The translations under genes and the position numbers were made by a program. From positions 1 through 64,000 of the forward strand of contig JANBPU010000078.1 of NCBI GenBank assembly GCA_027575805.1: a DNA stretch of 64,000 nt. Reading direction: 5' to 3'. Below, piece after piece: positions 1-9,811 of this stretch; the first letter of the stretch is position 1, and each line of letters opens with the position of its first letter. Origin of the DNA: Mycoemilia scoparia. Lineage: Eukaryota; Kickxellomycota; Kickxellomycetes; Kickxellales; Kickxellaceae. The notes beneath the pieces are model-generated. The model searched no databases and was not told the origin of the DNA. It saw nothing but the letters and a program-made list of their open reading frames with translations.

Positions 1-78
1 TTATAAGGGCAATCACAGCCAAATAGATGTCCAGTTTTACTAGTCAATATTCACTCTTCAAAAATTATGATCCATATA
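1..78. mobile_element. Family A MITE-like element, cut by window edge
   Basis: Right-hand part of a family A element. It has the internal stretch 'ggcaatcacagccaaat' and ends in the terminal repeat 'cttcaaaaattatgatccat'. The left end lies outside the window. It stops about 75 bp from the tRNA-Met gene. Confidence 0.6.
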
Positions 79-152
79 CTAGGTTTATAAAAATTCAGCA
101 AATTGTTGGGTTTTTATGTATTAACCAATACTGATAGATTTTGCAAAAAGGA

Positions 153-225
153 TGCTCCGTGTGAGGCTCGAACTCACGACCTTAAGATTATGAGACTTAC
201 GCGCTGCCAGCTGCGCCAACGAAGC
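153..225 (-). tRNA. tRNA-Met (CAT), elongator type, copy 1
   Basis: Read on the minus strand, a 73-nt cloverleaf folds without an intron. The acceptor stem GCTTCGT pairs with ACGGAGC, with discriminator A. The anticodon loop is CTCATAA, with anticodon CAT. The T arm is GTGAG-TTCGAGC-CTCAC. CCA is not encoded. A second copy at 36302-36374 differs by a single T-loop base. The 5' flank carries the palindrome TTTCTGGCCAGAAA (227-240). Confidence 0.95.
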
Positions 226-486
226 ATTTCTGGCCAGAAATAAAAAGGGGGCTATATAAAACTTATAACAATATATTCATAATTTTTCTTATTTACTTTA
301 CAAGATTACAACTTAAATGCCCAAAATGAAATTAAAATTATTATAATTATTATACTAATACTCAACTTTATTTAACAGGGAATATAATTTGCTTATGTAT
401 AGGGATGTATATAAATATGTATGTATATAAGTGTGTTCAGACAGATGTTGGAGAGACATTGCTTTCATTATTTTAGAAAGTCAAGT

Positions 487-2326
487 TTAGGAATGTGACA
501 TCAGATATGATAGAATGTCCACATAAGTGACAACGCTGACTGGCTTGAAGGCAACCCTCTGGTTACTGACTGAAAGTCGCTCTGTCACAATAGCAGCGGT
601 ATTTCCTTCAAAGAATTCCTCAAGCGTCGAAAGACGAGTATCAAGTGTGATTTCTCTGAATGTAGATGATGATGATGTCTTGAATCTGAACATGACATCC
701 TTTACTGTAGAATCAGCATCAGCCTTTCCGGACGAAATTCTTGACAGCACGTTTCCGAGGGTCACAATGCCCAAGAGCGTGCCTGTGTTGCTAGAAATAA
801 CGGGAAGCTGGTCAAAGCCGTTTTCTTGCATGATTTCAACTGCCTCTCTGGCTGATGAGGTAGCAGCAATGACAACAGCTTCTTTGGGATCGAGATCACG
901 GATCGTGGCACTGCCCCACCGACTGGCCCGGCGTTTCTTTTCTTGTTCAGCACCTTCATCGATGAATCCCAATTTGGACATCCAGCCATCATTGAGGAAC
1001 TTGGTCATATAATTGCGTACAGAATCAGGGAGAATGACCACGCAGCGTTTACCAGCACCCAGCTCGCGAGCAGCCCGAATAGCGCCTTCCACAGCAGCAC
1101 CAGATGACCCACCAGCCAATAGTCCTTCTTCGCGGATAAGCCTGCGGGCCATAACAAACGATGGTCTATCTTCGGTCTTGATCCATCTGTCGACCAAACC
1201 TCTATGCATAGTTTCAGGGACAAAGTCATAGCCGATACCTTCGACCTGGTAAGCACCGCCTTCAGCAGGAGCTTCAGGATCAGCCAAAATGGAGCCAACC
1301 GGATCGATCCCGACGACTATGCATTTGGGGCATCTCTCCTTGATCTTTCTAGCTAAACCCGAGATAGTACCACCAGTACCAGTGCCGGCAACAATCATAT
1401 CGATATCGTCGTTACAGGCCTTCAAGATCTCCTCCGCAGTTCCATCATAATGAGCAACTGGATTATAAACGTTGTTGTACTGATCCAAAATGACAGAATT
1501 TGGGATTTCTTTGTTAAGACGTTTGGCAACACCGATATGTGAATCTGGGGAATCCCAAGCAGCGTCAGTGGGGGTTCTGACAATTTCGGCACCAAGGCCC
1601 TTGAGGACATCGACTTTTTCGCGGCTCATTTTTTCGGGCAGCGTGATGATGCAGCGGTAGCCTTTGACTGCGGAGGCCAGGGCCAGACCGATGCCAGTGT
1701 TTCCGGATGTGGCTTCAATGATGGTGTAGCCTGGCTTTAGGATGCCCTGCTTTTCGGCCTCTTCGACCATTCTGATGGCAATGCGATCTTTGACGGATCC
1801 ACCGGCATTGAAGAATTCGCACTTGGCCACTATAATTATTTATCAATTAATATTATTAGTGGTGTTGGTGGTGATACAGTGAGAAGTGTTGTTGATGAGA
1901 TCGAGAATGTATGCGCATATGCATAGAGAGAATCTGCGTGAAAGGGGAAAACTTACATAGATCGCATTTGAGGCTTTCGGATTTAGCCAAACGATCGAGA
2001 CGAACCAAAGGAGTGTTGCCAATATGCTCGAGAACTGAGCCTAGAATAGCTGGTTCAGGCTTCCTATACAGGGAAGCGGTGTTGATAATTATAATATTAA
2101 TAATGAATGTTGTCGTTGTTGTGGAGATGATTAATAATACTCAAAGAAGAGATAAATGGATAACATGGCTGGCGTACGTATGTATAATAAACAACAAAAG
2201 TAGAGAATGAGTGTGAGAAACTTACAATTCCTTGTGGAAATGAGGAGCATTTGTAGGGGATACATTGCAAGCACATGCAGCAGTGGTAGTAGACTCGATG
2301 GCGGAGCTTTGACCTTCAGACATCAT
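487..2326 (-). CDS. Cystathionine beta-synthase, 3 exons
   Basis: Pyridoxal-phosphate enzyme of transsulfuration that condenses serine and homocysteine to cystathionine in the cytosol. I assemble exons 2326-2226, 2063-1957 and 1829-487 (516 residues). All junctions are in frame: exon 1 ends HKEL, exon 2 carries HIGNTPLVRL and exon 3 resumes at LAKCEFFNAGGSVKDR. The Schiff-base lysine is in GGSVKDR, the phosphate loop is in SGNTGIG, and glycine-rich GTGTGG follows. The C-terminal third is a regulatory CBS-domain region (MQENGFDQLPV and onward). The N-terminus is short, with no obvious haem-binding extension. The start is taken at the first of two Met codons (2326/2323); an upstream in-frame Met at 2410 gives a hydrophobic leader that looks like untranslated sequence. 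An O-acetylserine sulfhydrylase is less likely because of the C-terminal CBS region. Confidence 0.92.
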
Positions 2327-3100
2327 ATGGTTGGCTTTACGTGTGTTTGTAGTATTGAGAAAAATAAAGTGAAGAATAAAGTAAGCGCAAAAAGTAGCGA
2401 CCAGAAACACAGATTTTAAGAGGGGGCAAGAGACTACTGGAGTGGTGGTGGCGAAGGAATTTTGTGTAAAATGTTAAACACTTTTATAGTAGCAAATTAA
2501 ATGGGCAGTGGGCCACATCACTAAGTCAATGTTCATGCTAGGTTTATGAATGTGTGTAGGAGACAATCCTCGACATACTCTGCGCCATGGTGTGCTTACT
2601 GATAGATTTGTCTTGTTTTAGTGTGCGCGGCTGAGTGGTTGACTGATAAATACATTCACTCAGGCTTCCCAGTGGGCCACAGTCTAAACAAGTGTGGCAG
2701 TAGGGCTGGAATGTACAATGAAGCGTGATCATTTGTTGAAGTGGTCATCAACAAAATCCATCATAATCGTGTCATTGAGCATCAATGGCAGCACGCTGGT
2801 GCTCAAGGAAACTTTTGCTCTGTGTGTCTGTGTAGTGAATGCGGGAGTGCAGACCAGTTGATGCTGAAACGGACCTATTGAATATTCCCACGGTCTTTTT
2901 TGACTCCGATCCACAAACAAATTAAACCAATATAAACCAAATCGGATGCGTATGTGCTGTGAGGCTCTTTTATGCTCAAAGGCTGCTCTTTTTGTATTGT
3001 GTTTATTTTTAATCTATATTATGTTATTGATACGAGGGGTCGGACAAATAAATAGATAGATAAGGCTACCAAGACTTCCTGCCAAGATATTAGATCAAGA
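2327..3100. other. Intergenic, no gene seen
   Basis: Region between the CBS 5' end and the EngB 3' end. Short ORFs (2544-2732, 2729-2920) have no recognisable motif. The motif 'cagtgggccaca' occurs twice (about 2505-2516 and 2670-2681), but no larger structure is evident. Confidence 0.5.
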
Positions 3101-4799
3101 CTATGTGCTTGTGGATGCTGTTGCTGCTGCTGCTGCTGCTGCTGTTGTTGTTGTTGTTGGCGAAGCATCATTTTTGGTAGGACTAGTGGAAGAAGACTTG
3201 TGGTGTTCTGGTTGATGTATATCACAAGCTTCTAAAATGTCTTTCCGGATCGAGTTTATACCATATTTGGTTTTACCACTTGCGATCAGCACATGGTCCG
3301 AAAGAATCGATGGTGAAACAATACGTAAAGCCTGGCCCAAGACCGATTCTTTGATAGACTCTAAAAGTTCAAGGCTTGGGCCATCACTACTGCTAGCAAT
3401 ATCTTCCTGTTTTCTGTCTCCTTCATCGCCGCTGCTATTATTCTTTTTGATACTTTTGATCCTTTTTAAAATCTTGTCAGGCTTAGTCAGGATTATTTGC
3501 AAGGGGATTTGCTCTTGTTCAATTAGTTGAAGGAACTGGATGTCTGTTTGTTTCAGTTCACCCACTTTGGTTTCTATTAGCATATATACTTTACGTAATC
3601 TATAGGTGTATACAATTATAAGGAGCAGTAGATTAGGGATTGTTCTTTATAGCTCGTATAAACCTGAATGCATCGGCAATCAGACAGACAGATCTATAAC
3701 AGGTCGTATGAAAATACATATTATGATTGACGATGGACTTGGCTGACTTACTGGCGCCGAGTTTTGAAATAATCTAAAACAACTTGGCCCCATTCCTGTC
3801 GGCTTCGATATCCATATCCCGGCATATCAACCAATGTTAACTTTTTGGGGCTTAATTTGAGTTTACCGCCAACCTGAAAGAAATTGAGTGCCGATGTATG
3901 ACCCTAAATAGTAGTTAGTGTAGCCGCAAGGCGGGGAGGGGAGAGGAAATAATGTTAAGAGTAGTGTTTGTGGTGGTGGTCTGTTTGAAGGATTTGGGCT
4001 TTAGAGTATAAATTACGAAATCTCAATGAGCTCTTACTGGTTTGCTGGATGTTTTTACTAATTTCTTGCTGGCTAAGATTGCATTGATGAGTGTAGATTT
4101 CTATGAGTCACGTGCATTAAGGTGCATAATACACAATCGTAAGGGGGCACAAAGATCCAAAGAGAGTTGCTTTTATACTGTTAGTCAGGGTTTGCTTTAG
4201 ATTATAGGGTTGTATCAAGTAGAAGCAACATGTGTATGGCTATATTCTTAGTATGGCTATTCTATACGGCTCTTTCACTTTCTGTCTATCCATCTTGCTT
4301 ACTTACCCCAACATTACTTCGTCCAGCAAAAGTTACCTGTACATTTATATATACCAAATCAACTAGAGTTAGTTTATGTATATAGGATAAAATACATTTT
4401 AAAAAAGTTGGCAGAGTCTCCTTCTCTTCAAAGGTGTACCAGAAGAATATCTATATTGGATAATAGCCAATAATCTGTTGGGCTCCAGCTAAAATGTACG
4501 GCTTCTGGGCCGACTTGCAGGGAATGTATGAGCGCATTTGCCTGTTTCCTTCTGATGGAGAACTTGCCAATTAATCATGTATGTATCCAGGATTAACTAC
4601 TTGCCTCGGGTGCGTCTAGTTTCTGTACACTTTTGATCTGTTGGGCTGATATAAGGAATTTTGCGGTTTGGGTATAAAAGAATCGACTGTAAAATGCGTC
4701 TGAGTCCCCTGTTGGAGCGGCATTGTTAATAGTAGTAGTAGTAGTAGCAGGGCCTGTGGTCTTGGTTGACATTAAACGAAATCGAATCCCTCTAAACAT
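3101..4799 (-). CDS. EngB/YihA-family GTPase (mitochondrial GTPBP8-like), 5 exons
   Basis: TRAFAC GTPase of the EngB (YihA/YsxC) group, which acts in large ribosomal subunit assembly, here probably mitochondrial. Exons are 4799-4605, 4336-4307, 4100-4038, 3903-3752 and 3599-3101 (312 residues), with all phases agreeing. G1 is split: the 30-nt exon 2 encodes VTFAGRSNVG and exon 3 continues KSTLINAIL. The switch region KTSSKP-GHTSALNFF follows, G3 is DMPGYGYRSR in exon 4, and G4 is LTKPDK in exon 5. The N-terminus is basic with LMSTKTTG, consistent with a mitochondrial presequence. The C-terminus has a Thr/Ala-rich tail encoded by CTG/GTT-type trinucleotide repeats. Intron 1 (4604-4337) uses a GC donor (GAG|GCAAGT) and contains a family B repeat. 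Confidence 0.88.
4408..4570 (-). mobile_element. Family B MITE-like element inside EngB intron 1
   Basis: About 163 bp with terminal inverted repeats: left 'ttggcagagtctccttctc', right (reverse complement) 'ttggcaagttctccatcag'. It is nearly identical in inverted orientation to the copy at 5567-5727. It makes up most of the 268-nt first intron of the EngB-like gene and leaves both splice sites intact. Confidence 0.8.
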
Positions 4800-5158
4800 T
4801 TTGAATCCACAAGTCTATCGATCTTTCTCTTAAGAGGACTTAATACAATATTACACAAAGGCTGAATATTGATTGATTTAAATTTAAAGAGTAGAGTGAT
4901 ATATGAGGGTGTGGTGTTGGCGATTAGATCCGTTTCTAAGCTTATTATGGGTTAAATTGCATTTGTTGATCTATAGTTTATTTTTAGTAATAACTGGAAT
5001 CACCAGCTGTGGTTTAGGCAAATCCTTCTTAACCAAACTATCAGCAGCAATTGAGTCTGGGAGAACAATTCTGGCTGCTTATTTGCACTGATCACTTGAG
5101 TGAATGTGCGCATGTAAGACTGAAGTAGTAGAACTAATTATAGTTCTTAATATAGATA
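4800..5158. other. Intergenic upstream of the EngB gene
   Basis: AT-rich 5' flank of the EngB-like gene. A plus-strand ORF at 4903-5091 contains a superficial P-loop-like string (CGLGKSF) but has no other support. Confidence 0.4.
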
Positions 5159-5260
5159 GCTATTTTTGAAGGGTACCACCTCCTTTTGGTGGCCAATGAT
5201 TGATTGTAGGGAAAATCACAACCAAATGTGTGACTAGCCCTTCAAAATAATCTCGCATAT
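5159..5260. mobile_element. Family A MITE-like element
   Basis: Left end 'tatttttgaagggtacc', internal 'ttttggtggccaatgatt', right end 'tagcccttcaaaataatc'. The termini are inverted repeats of each other, as in other family A copies. Confidence 0.7.
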
Positions 5261-5878
5261 TAATGAGCCGCAACAAGATGTGACTCTGCTAGGGGAGTTA
5301 TTTATAGAAGAAGGTCGATCTCTATATTTATCAATTGATGTGTTGATAAATGACCAAAGCACAGCCAGTTTGCTAAAGCAGCAATCTTGAAACTAAGTAT
5401 TGGTATGATGATAAAGTGACTGTTTGTGTGTATTAGAATGTATAAAATGGGGGCCCATCTCATATCTTTTTTGGGAACATTATTTGATTTAAATTATCAT
5501 TATTATATAATGTTGGGGTCAAATTGTAAATTACATGCCGATGATCATTTTGATGTTGGATCCTAAATGGTAAGTTCTCCATCAGAAGGAAACAGGCAAA
5601 TGTGCTCGTGCATTCCCTTCAAGTCGGCCCAGAAGCTGTACATTTTAGCTGGAGCCCAACAGATTATTGGCTATTATTCAATATAGATATTCTTCTGGTA
5701 CACCTTTGAAGAAGGTGACTCTGCCAAATGTTGGAATGGCAAAGATACTTTGCTAAATGATTTAAAGTATAAGGATTTACAATGCTTTTACTGGCTCTTG
5801 AAAGGAGAAGATGGAGATGGGGGAGTGGCTGGCTATGTTACACGGCGGGATTTACGAGGAGAAAGAATGAAGGTCTGA
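5236..5878 (+). pseudogene. Coding-like remnants of an unidentified gene broken by repeats
   Basis: Two stretches read like protein on the plus strand. The first (about 5236-5391) gives EPQQDVTLLGELFIEEGR, then YLSIDVLINDQ, and ends at a TGA. Right after it, in another frame, comes KYWYDDKVTV. The second (about 5728-5878) gives WNGKDTLLNDLKYKDLQC, FYWLLKGEDGDGG and RRDLRGERMKV, then TGA. A family B element lies between them. Composition and lack of simple repeats suggest former coding DNA, but I recognise no family and no consensus splice sites join the pieces. It could also be an intact gene whose introns carry the repeats, or chance. Confidence 0.25.
5567..5727 (+). mobile_element. Family B MITE-like element
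   Basis: Starts 'atggtaagttctccatcag' and ends 'gtgactctgcca'. It is an inverted, almost identical copy of 4408-4570, about 1 kb away, so the pair could form a large hairpin. Confidence 0.75.
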
Positions 5879-7245
5879 TATTCCTTTATTATTTATAAAA
5901 TTTCATTTCATTTGGGGAGTCTGTTGTGTAATCAAGTTAAAGCCTGAACGACGATCGAATGTTAGATAAACCGAAGGTAGTAGTAAAATGATCGGCAGAC
6001 GGATGTTTATTTAAATATTTGGTTTTGCTTTGAACTTTTTGGAGGATAATGGGTTGGTGGTGTCAAAGGAATATGCCCGAATTATAAAGAATTGGCGACA
6101 ACTGTGATGGTGGTTTTTGGGACGATTTTGATTTGAAACTAAAGTTTTCTGTTATAGTATGAATCAAAAGACAAGAGTGGAATGTACAGAGGCTATGGCT
6201 AAAGAGAAAGGGAATCAAAATCCTTTCGGATGTTCCAAGGTAGACTCAATTGCATTATTACCACAATGTTTTTTTAATGTTATTAATGTTGTATTGTACT
6301 ATAATAACATGTTTACATAAATTTATAAATAAAGCGTTTTGAGGAGCGGATGTTTATTATTCTTGCAATATATAAAGAACACAAAGGTTAAACAGAGGAT
6401 ATACGATTAACTGGTGCCATTATAATAGCCGACAATAGCGCAATACAAGCATAAACTTGAAATGACTAAAGAAAATAAAAGACGGCATTTGCTTGGTTGT
6501 TCTTTTCCCTTGTCAAACACAAAAGAATAAATATAATTGGGACGGGGAGTCCAAGCTAATTCTTTAGTTTAGAAATGTGTTTGTGGTCAAACTAAACAAG
6601 AAAAGCAAAGTAGCATGCAAATCCTTGGTAACCTTAAAAGTAAGATTGCTGGCGGTATTAATAGAACCAAAAGTATTGTGTAGCACAACTGGCCGCCATG
6701 ACACAAATTTGTAGTAGAAGGACTATCAAAAGCGTGGGTGGATGTGAGAGAGGGGGACTGTATGTGAATTGCTTACTTTGTAAACAGTTGGTAGTAATTC
6801 TTTCTAAAATCTATTTTGGAGTTGATGATGAGATTCTGTTGATATTTTTGTAGTTGGCTTTTGAGGCTTGGTGGTGTTTTAGATACATGCATATCCCTAT
6901 TCTGTTCTGCTCCTTTGAGGCGTTTGAACCGAAATAGTAGCCTTACAGTGATGCTACAGAGGGTGTTTTTGAAATTAGTGACTGTCGTGTGTTTATACAT
7001 TGGATGTCTCATTTGTTTCTCTTGCTTTCTCCATTTGTCTCTGTGTCTGTATAAAGTGGAATTCTACTGTTTTTTCTAAATTATATAAATACTGCTTTTT
7101 CCTCTCCACCCTCTCTCCATTTTTCATTTAATTATTTACACACAGGAACAAACACGAAAACTCTCCCTCTATTCTTTTAACCGAACCCATTCATTTGTCT
7201 TTTGCGTTGTATTTATACTCTGTTATCGTCGTATTTGTGGCAGGC
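5879..7245. other. Intergenic, no gene seen
   Basis: AT-rich. Short overlapping ORFs on both strands at 6770-7080 show no motif. The last 200 bp are the pyrimidine-rich promoter side of the glucanase gene. Confidence 0.4.
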
Positions 7246-7251
7246 TATATA
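7246..7251 (+). promoter_or_regulatory. Candidate TATA box of the glucanase gene
   Basis: TATATA about 105 bp before the chosen ATG at 7356. The position is plausible for a fungal promoter; there is no other evidence. Confidence 0.3.
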
Positions 7252-7355
7252 GAAATTTTCATTGTTAATATTGTATTTACTATTATTATTATTTGTTGTT
7301 GTTGTTGTCGTCGTCGTTGTCATCGCGGTTGTATTTGCGCTTATTTGTAATAAAC

Positions 7356-8690
7356 ATGCGATTCTTTAATATTTCGTCAAACATTGTGTTGCCAACTCTT
7401 ATCGTTTTGTTGACATCCCAACTCTCTTGCGAAGCTCGACCAAATGTTGCTCCTAAATGCCCATCGGATCCCAAAGATTGTGGTGGTGACCAACCCATCC
7501 GTGGTGTTAATCTCGGTGGGTGGCTAGTTCTCGAAAAATGGATGACACCCAGCCTATTTACCCAGTTCGACAAGAGCGGCGGGGCTGGCGATGAATGGAC
7601 GTTCTGCGAAAAGCTCGGCAAGGATGAGGCCGCCAAGCAGCTTATAGCCCATTACAACAGCTGGGTCAGCGAAGAAGAGATCGCCAAACTAGCCAAGGCT
7701 GGCCTAACCCATCTTCGAGTCCCCGTAGGCCACTGGGAATTTGTTTCACCTATCAAAGGCGAGCCCTATGTTGGAGTCGGCCTACCATTCCTTGAGCGAC
7801 TGATTGGGTGGGCAGGAAAACATGGTCTCAAAGTCATACCCGAACTTCACACAGCTCCTGGATCCCAAAATGGGTTTGATAATAGCGGCCATCAAGGCGC
7901 GGGTATTCATTGGACTGATAGTGATGAGAATATCAATAAATCCGTCGAGGCTGTTGCTGGGTTGGCCCGGTTTATCAACAAGCCTGAGAATCGCCCTCAT
8001 GTGGAGGCCATTGGAACTCTCAATGAGATCCTGATCAGTAATTTGGACAAAAACCGTGTCCATGACTTTTATAACCGGGCATACGAAGCTGTTCGTAAAG
8101 TCAGTCCAGATTTGACGGTTGTTTTGGACCGTGGGTTCCAGGATTTCAACTATTGGAAACAACACAAGAACAGCGGGTGGAAAAACCAGATCTTTGATAC
8201 GCATCTATACCATGTGTTCGACGGTGGCCAGCAGAACTTGAAGTTTAAGCAGCATCTTGACCTGGTGTGTAATGCTGGAAGTGATCTTGCCCAGAATGCA
8301 GGAGATGTTCCGTCGATGGTTGGTGAGTGGTCGTTGGCTTTGCCTGGAGCATCGTATAACGGAATCAATGACGCTCTTACCGATATTCTAGGCCAGCCCA
8401 AGGGCAGCTATAATGGCGAGGACAGCGGAATCAAGGTTGGTCCACTGAATATTGGACTTGGCATTAGCACCGGAAACGACAAGAAAGAAGAGTATACCAA
8501 GGATGATCTTTATCGTCTGTTTGCTGAAACACAGTTGGATGCTTATGAGGCTGGTCCTGGCTGGACATTTTGGAGTTTCAAGCTCGAAGACAATAATGAA
8601 TGGAACTTTTTGCATGCTCTTGATAAGGGCTGGATTCCTAGCCCTGTTACTGACCGCAAGTTCACAAGCTATTGTAAAAACAAAAAATAA
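7356..8690 (+). CDS. Secreted exo-1,3-beta-glucanase, GH5 (subfamily 9 type)
   Basis: Cell-wall glucan hydrolase of the Exg1 type, 444 residues, apparently one exon. I choose the ATG at 7356 rather than 7293, because it starts a typical signal peptide (basic MR, then a hydrophobic stretch IVLPTLIVLLTSQL, cleavage near SCEA). The conserved family opening IRGVNLGGWLVLEKWMTPSLF is at residues about 49-69. The general acid is the Glu in GTLNEI and the nucleophile is the Glu in GEWSLALPG. The C-terminal block GWTFWSFKLED is also conserved. One oddity: the residue after the acid Glu is Ile (NEI), where the family normally has Pro (NEP). No GPI-anchor or Ser/Thr stalk is visible, so the product is probably soluble in the wall or medium. 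An endoglucanase of another GH5 subfamily is less likely. Confidence 0.92.
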   Translation: MRFFNISSNIVLPTLIVLLTSQLSCEARPNVAPKCPSDPKDCGGDQPIRGVNLGGWLVLEKWMTPSLFTQFDKSGGAGDEWTFCEKLGKDEAAKQLIAHYNSWVSEEEIAKLAKAGLTHLRVPVGHWEFVSPIKGEPYVGVGLPFLERLIGWAGKHGLKVIPELHTAPGSQNGFDNSGHQGAGIHWTDSDENINKSVEAVAGLARFINKPENRPHVEAIGTLNEILISNLDKNRVHDFYNRAYEAVRKVSPDLTVVLDRGFQDFNYWKQHKNSGWKNQIFDTHLYHVFDGGQQNLKFKQHLDLVCNAGSDLAQNAGDVPSMVGEWSLALPGASYNGINDALTDILGQPKGSYNGEDSGIKVGPLNIGLGISTGNDKKEEYTKDDLYRLFAETQLDAYEAGPGWTFWSFKLEDNNEWNFLHALDKGWIPSPVTDRKFTSYCKNKK

Positions 8691-9811
8691 CTGATATCCC
8701 TGGGTTTTATAGATTACGCCACGTCCTATTTATCTCTTCCTTGTTTCAACCATTTAATAAACCGACATTTGGATATATATTATTCAACTACAGCTTGTGT
8801 GATATGTAAACAGCCAGAAGGTCTAATGTAATGGTCTGTTCAATACTGCTATTTCTGGGTTTACTGCACCCCTCCTCCCTTTTGTGATGGCCTTTGCGCT
8901 ATCTGATGTTCCTTAGTCGTATATGTCTTTCTGTTCAAAGTAGCCACAACAAGAGGAATGGTTGATTCTAACAAAATAAGCTATAATGGTTTGTTGGGAT
9001 AAAAGATACGTAATGAGAGCATGAATAAAGAAAAGCGAGAGATAGAAATGGTATACAAATCCAATCTCATAGGCCAATGCTAGTTGTCATGCACTATATG
9101 CTAGGTAGCTATTTATCGCCGTTGTTATTATCATCGACCAATATTGATACCAAATGTGGACATCAGACCAGTATCACTTAGTCTATGGAAGCTATTCTCT
9201 GTTGTATTAAATAGCAAAACTAGAGGCGCAGGGTGGCATTTGACCGCTCGGCAAGCAGTCTGCCACCTTCCTAATCCCCTACTTTCACATTCTATCATTC
9301 TAATACAACTAAACCAATGACCCTGGCTGAGGGTAAAGTCATTATTGATCTTTTTGATGTGTTTGTATTTTTAGTGGCCAACCTTTATTTTTGTAAACAA
9401 AAAAATAAAGAAAATGTTACTGGCAGGGCAAGAAGCAAGCGAACGGCCGGCCGGACGATCTTTTTGGGAAAATCAGATCAAGCAAGTTTTCTGTAGTCAC
9501 AAAGCATGTGGTAATTTAATTACCATTACTCTTTGTACTAATGAAAGAAAGAAGATAGCAGAAAGCAGAGTTTGGTTTGTTTACTATTTTGTTGAAGGAT
9601 GTGTGCTGTGTGAGATTTTTAAGCTATTTCAATAAAAGACCGAGTCAAACTTGTATTTTCATCTTTTTGCTTCCGATTTTATTATTTGCTTTATTAAAGA
9701 AAATATAAATCTCTTTTTACACTTATCCTTCTACTACTGTGCAGACTTTTGGACCTCTTTTAAAAGGTTTCCATATATTCTCTTTGGTGTTTTTTCTCTA
9801 TCTTCAAGTAT
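8691..9811. other. Intergenic, no gene seen
   Basis: 3' flank of the glucanase and 5' flank of the TOG gene. It contains a small perfect stem (ggtggca ... tgccacc, about 9232-9266). The ORF at 9414-9635 has no motif. Confidence 0.4.

Noticed and set aside
3019..3225. PolyQ ORF on the minus strand
   Set aside because: Alternate frame of the trinucleotide repeat at the 3' end of the EngB-like gene, whose own frame reads Thr/Ala there.
4903..5091. Plus-strand ORF with a P-loop-like string CGLGKSF
   Set aside because: Lacks the Gly/Ala that should start the Walker A motif, has no other NTPase motif, and its frame ends soon after; probably chance in AT-rich DNA.
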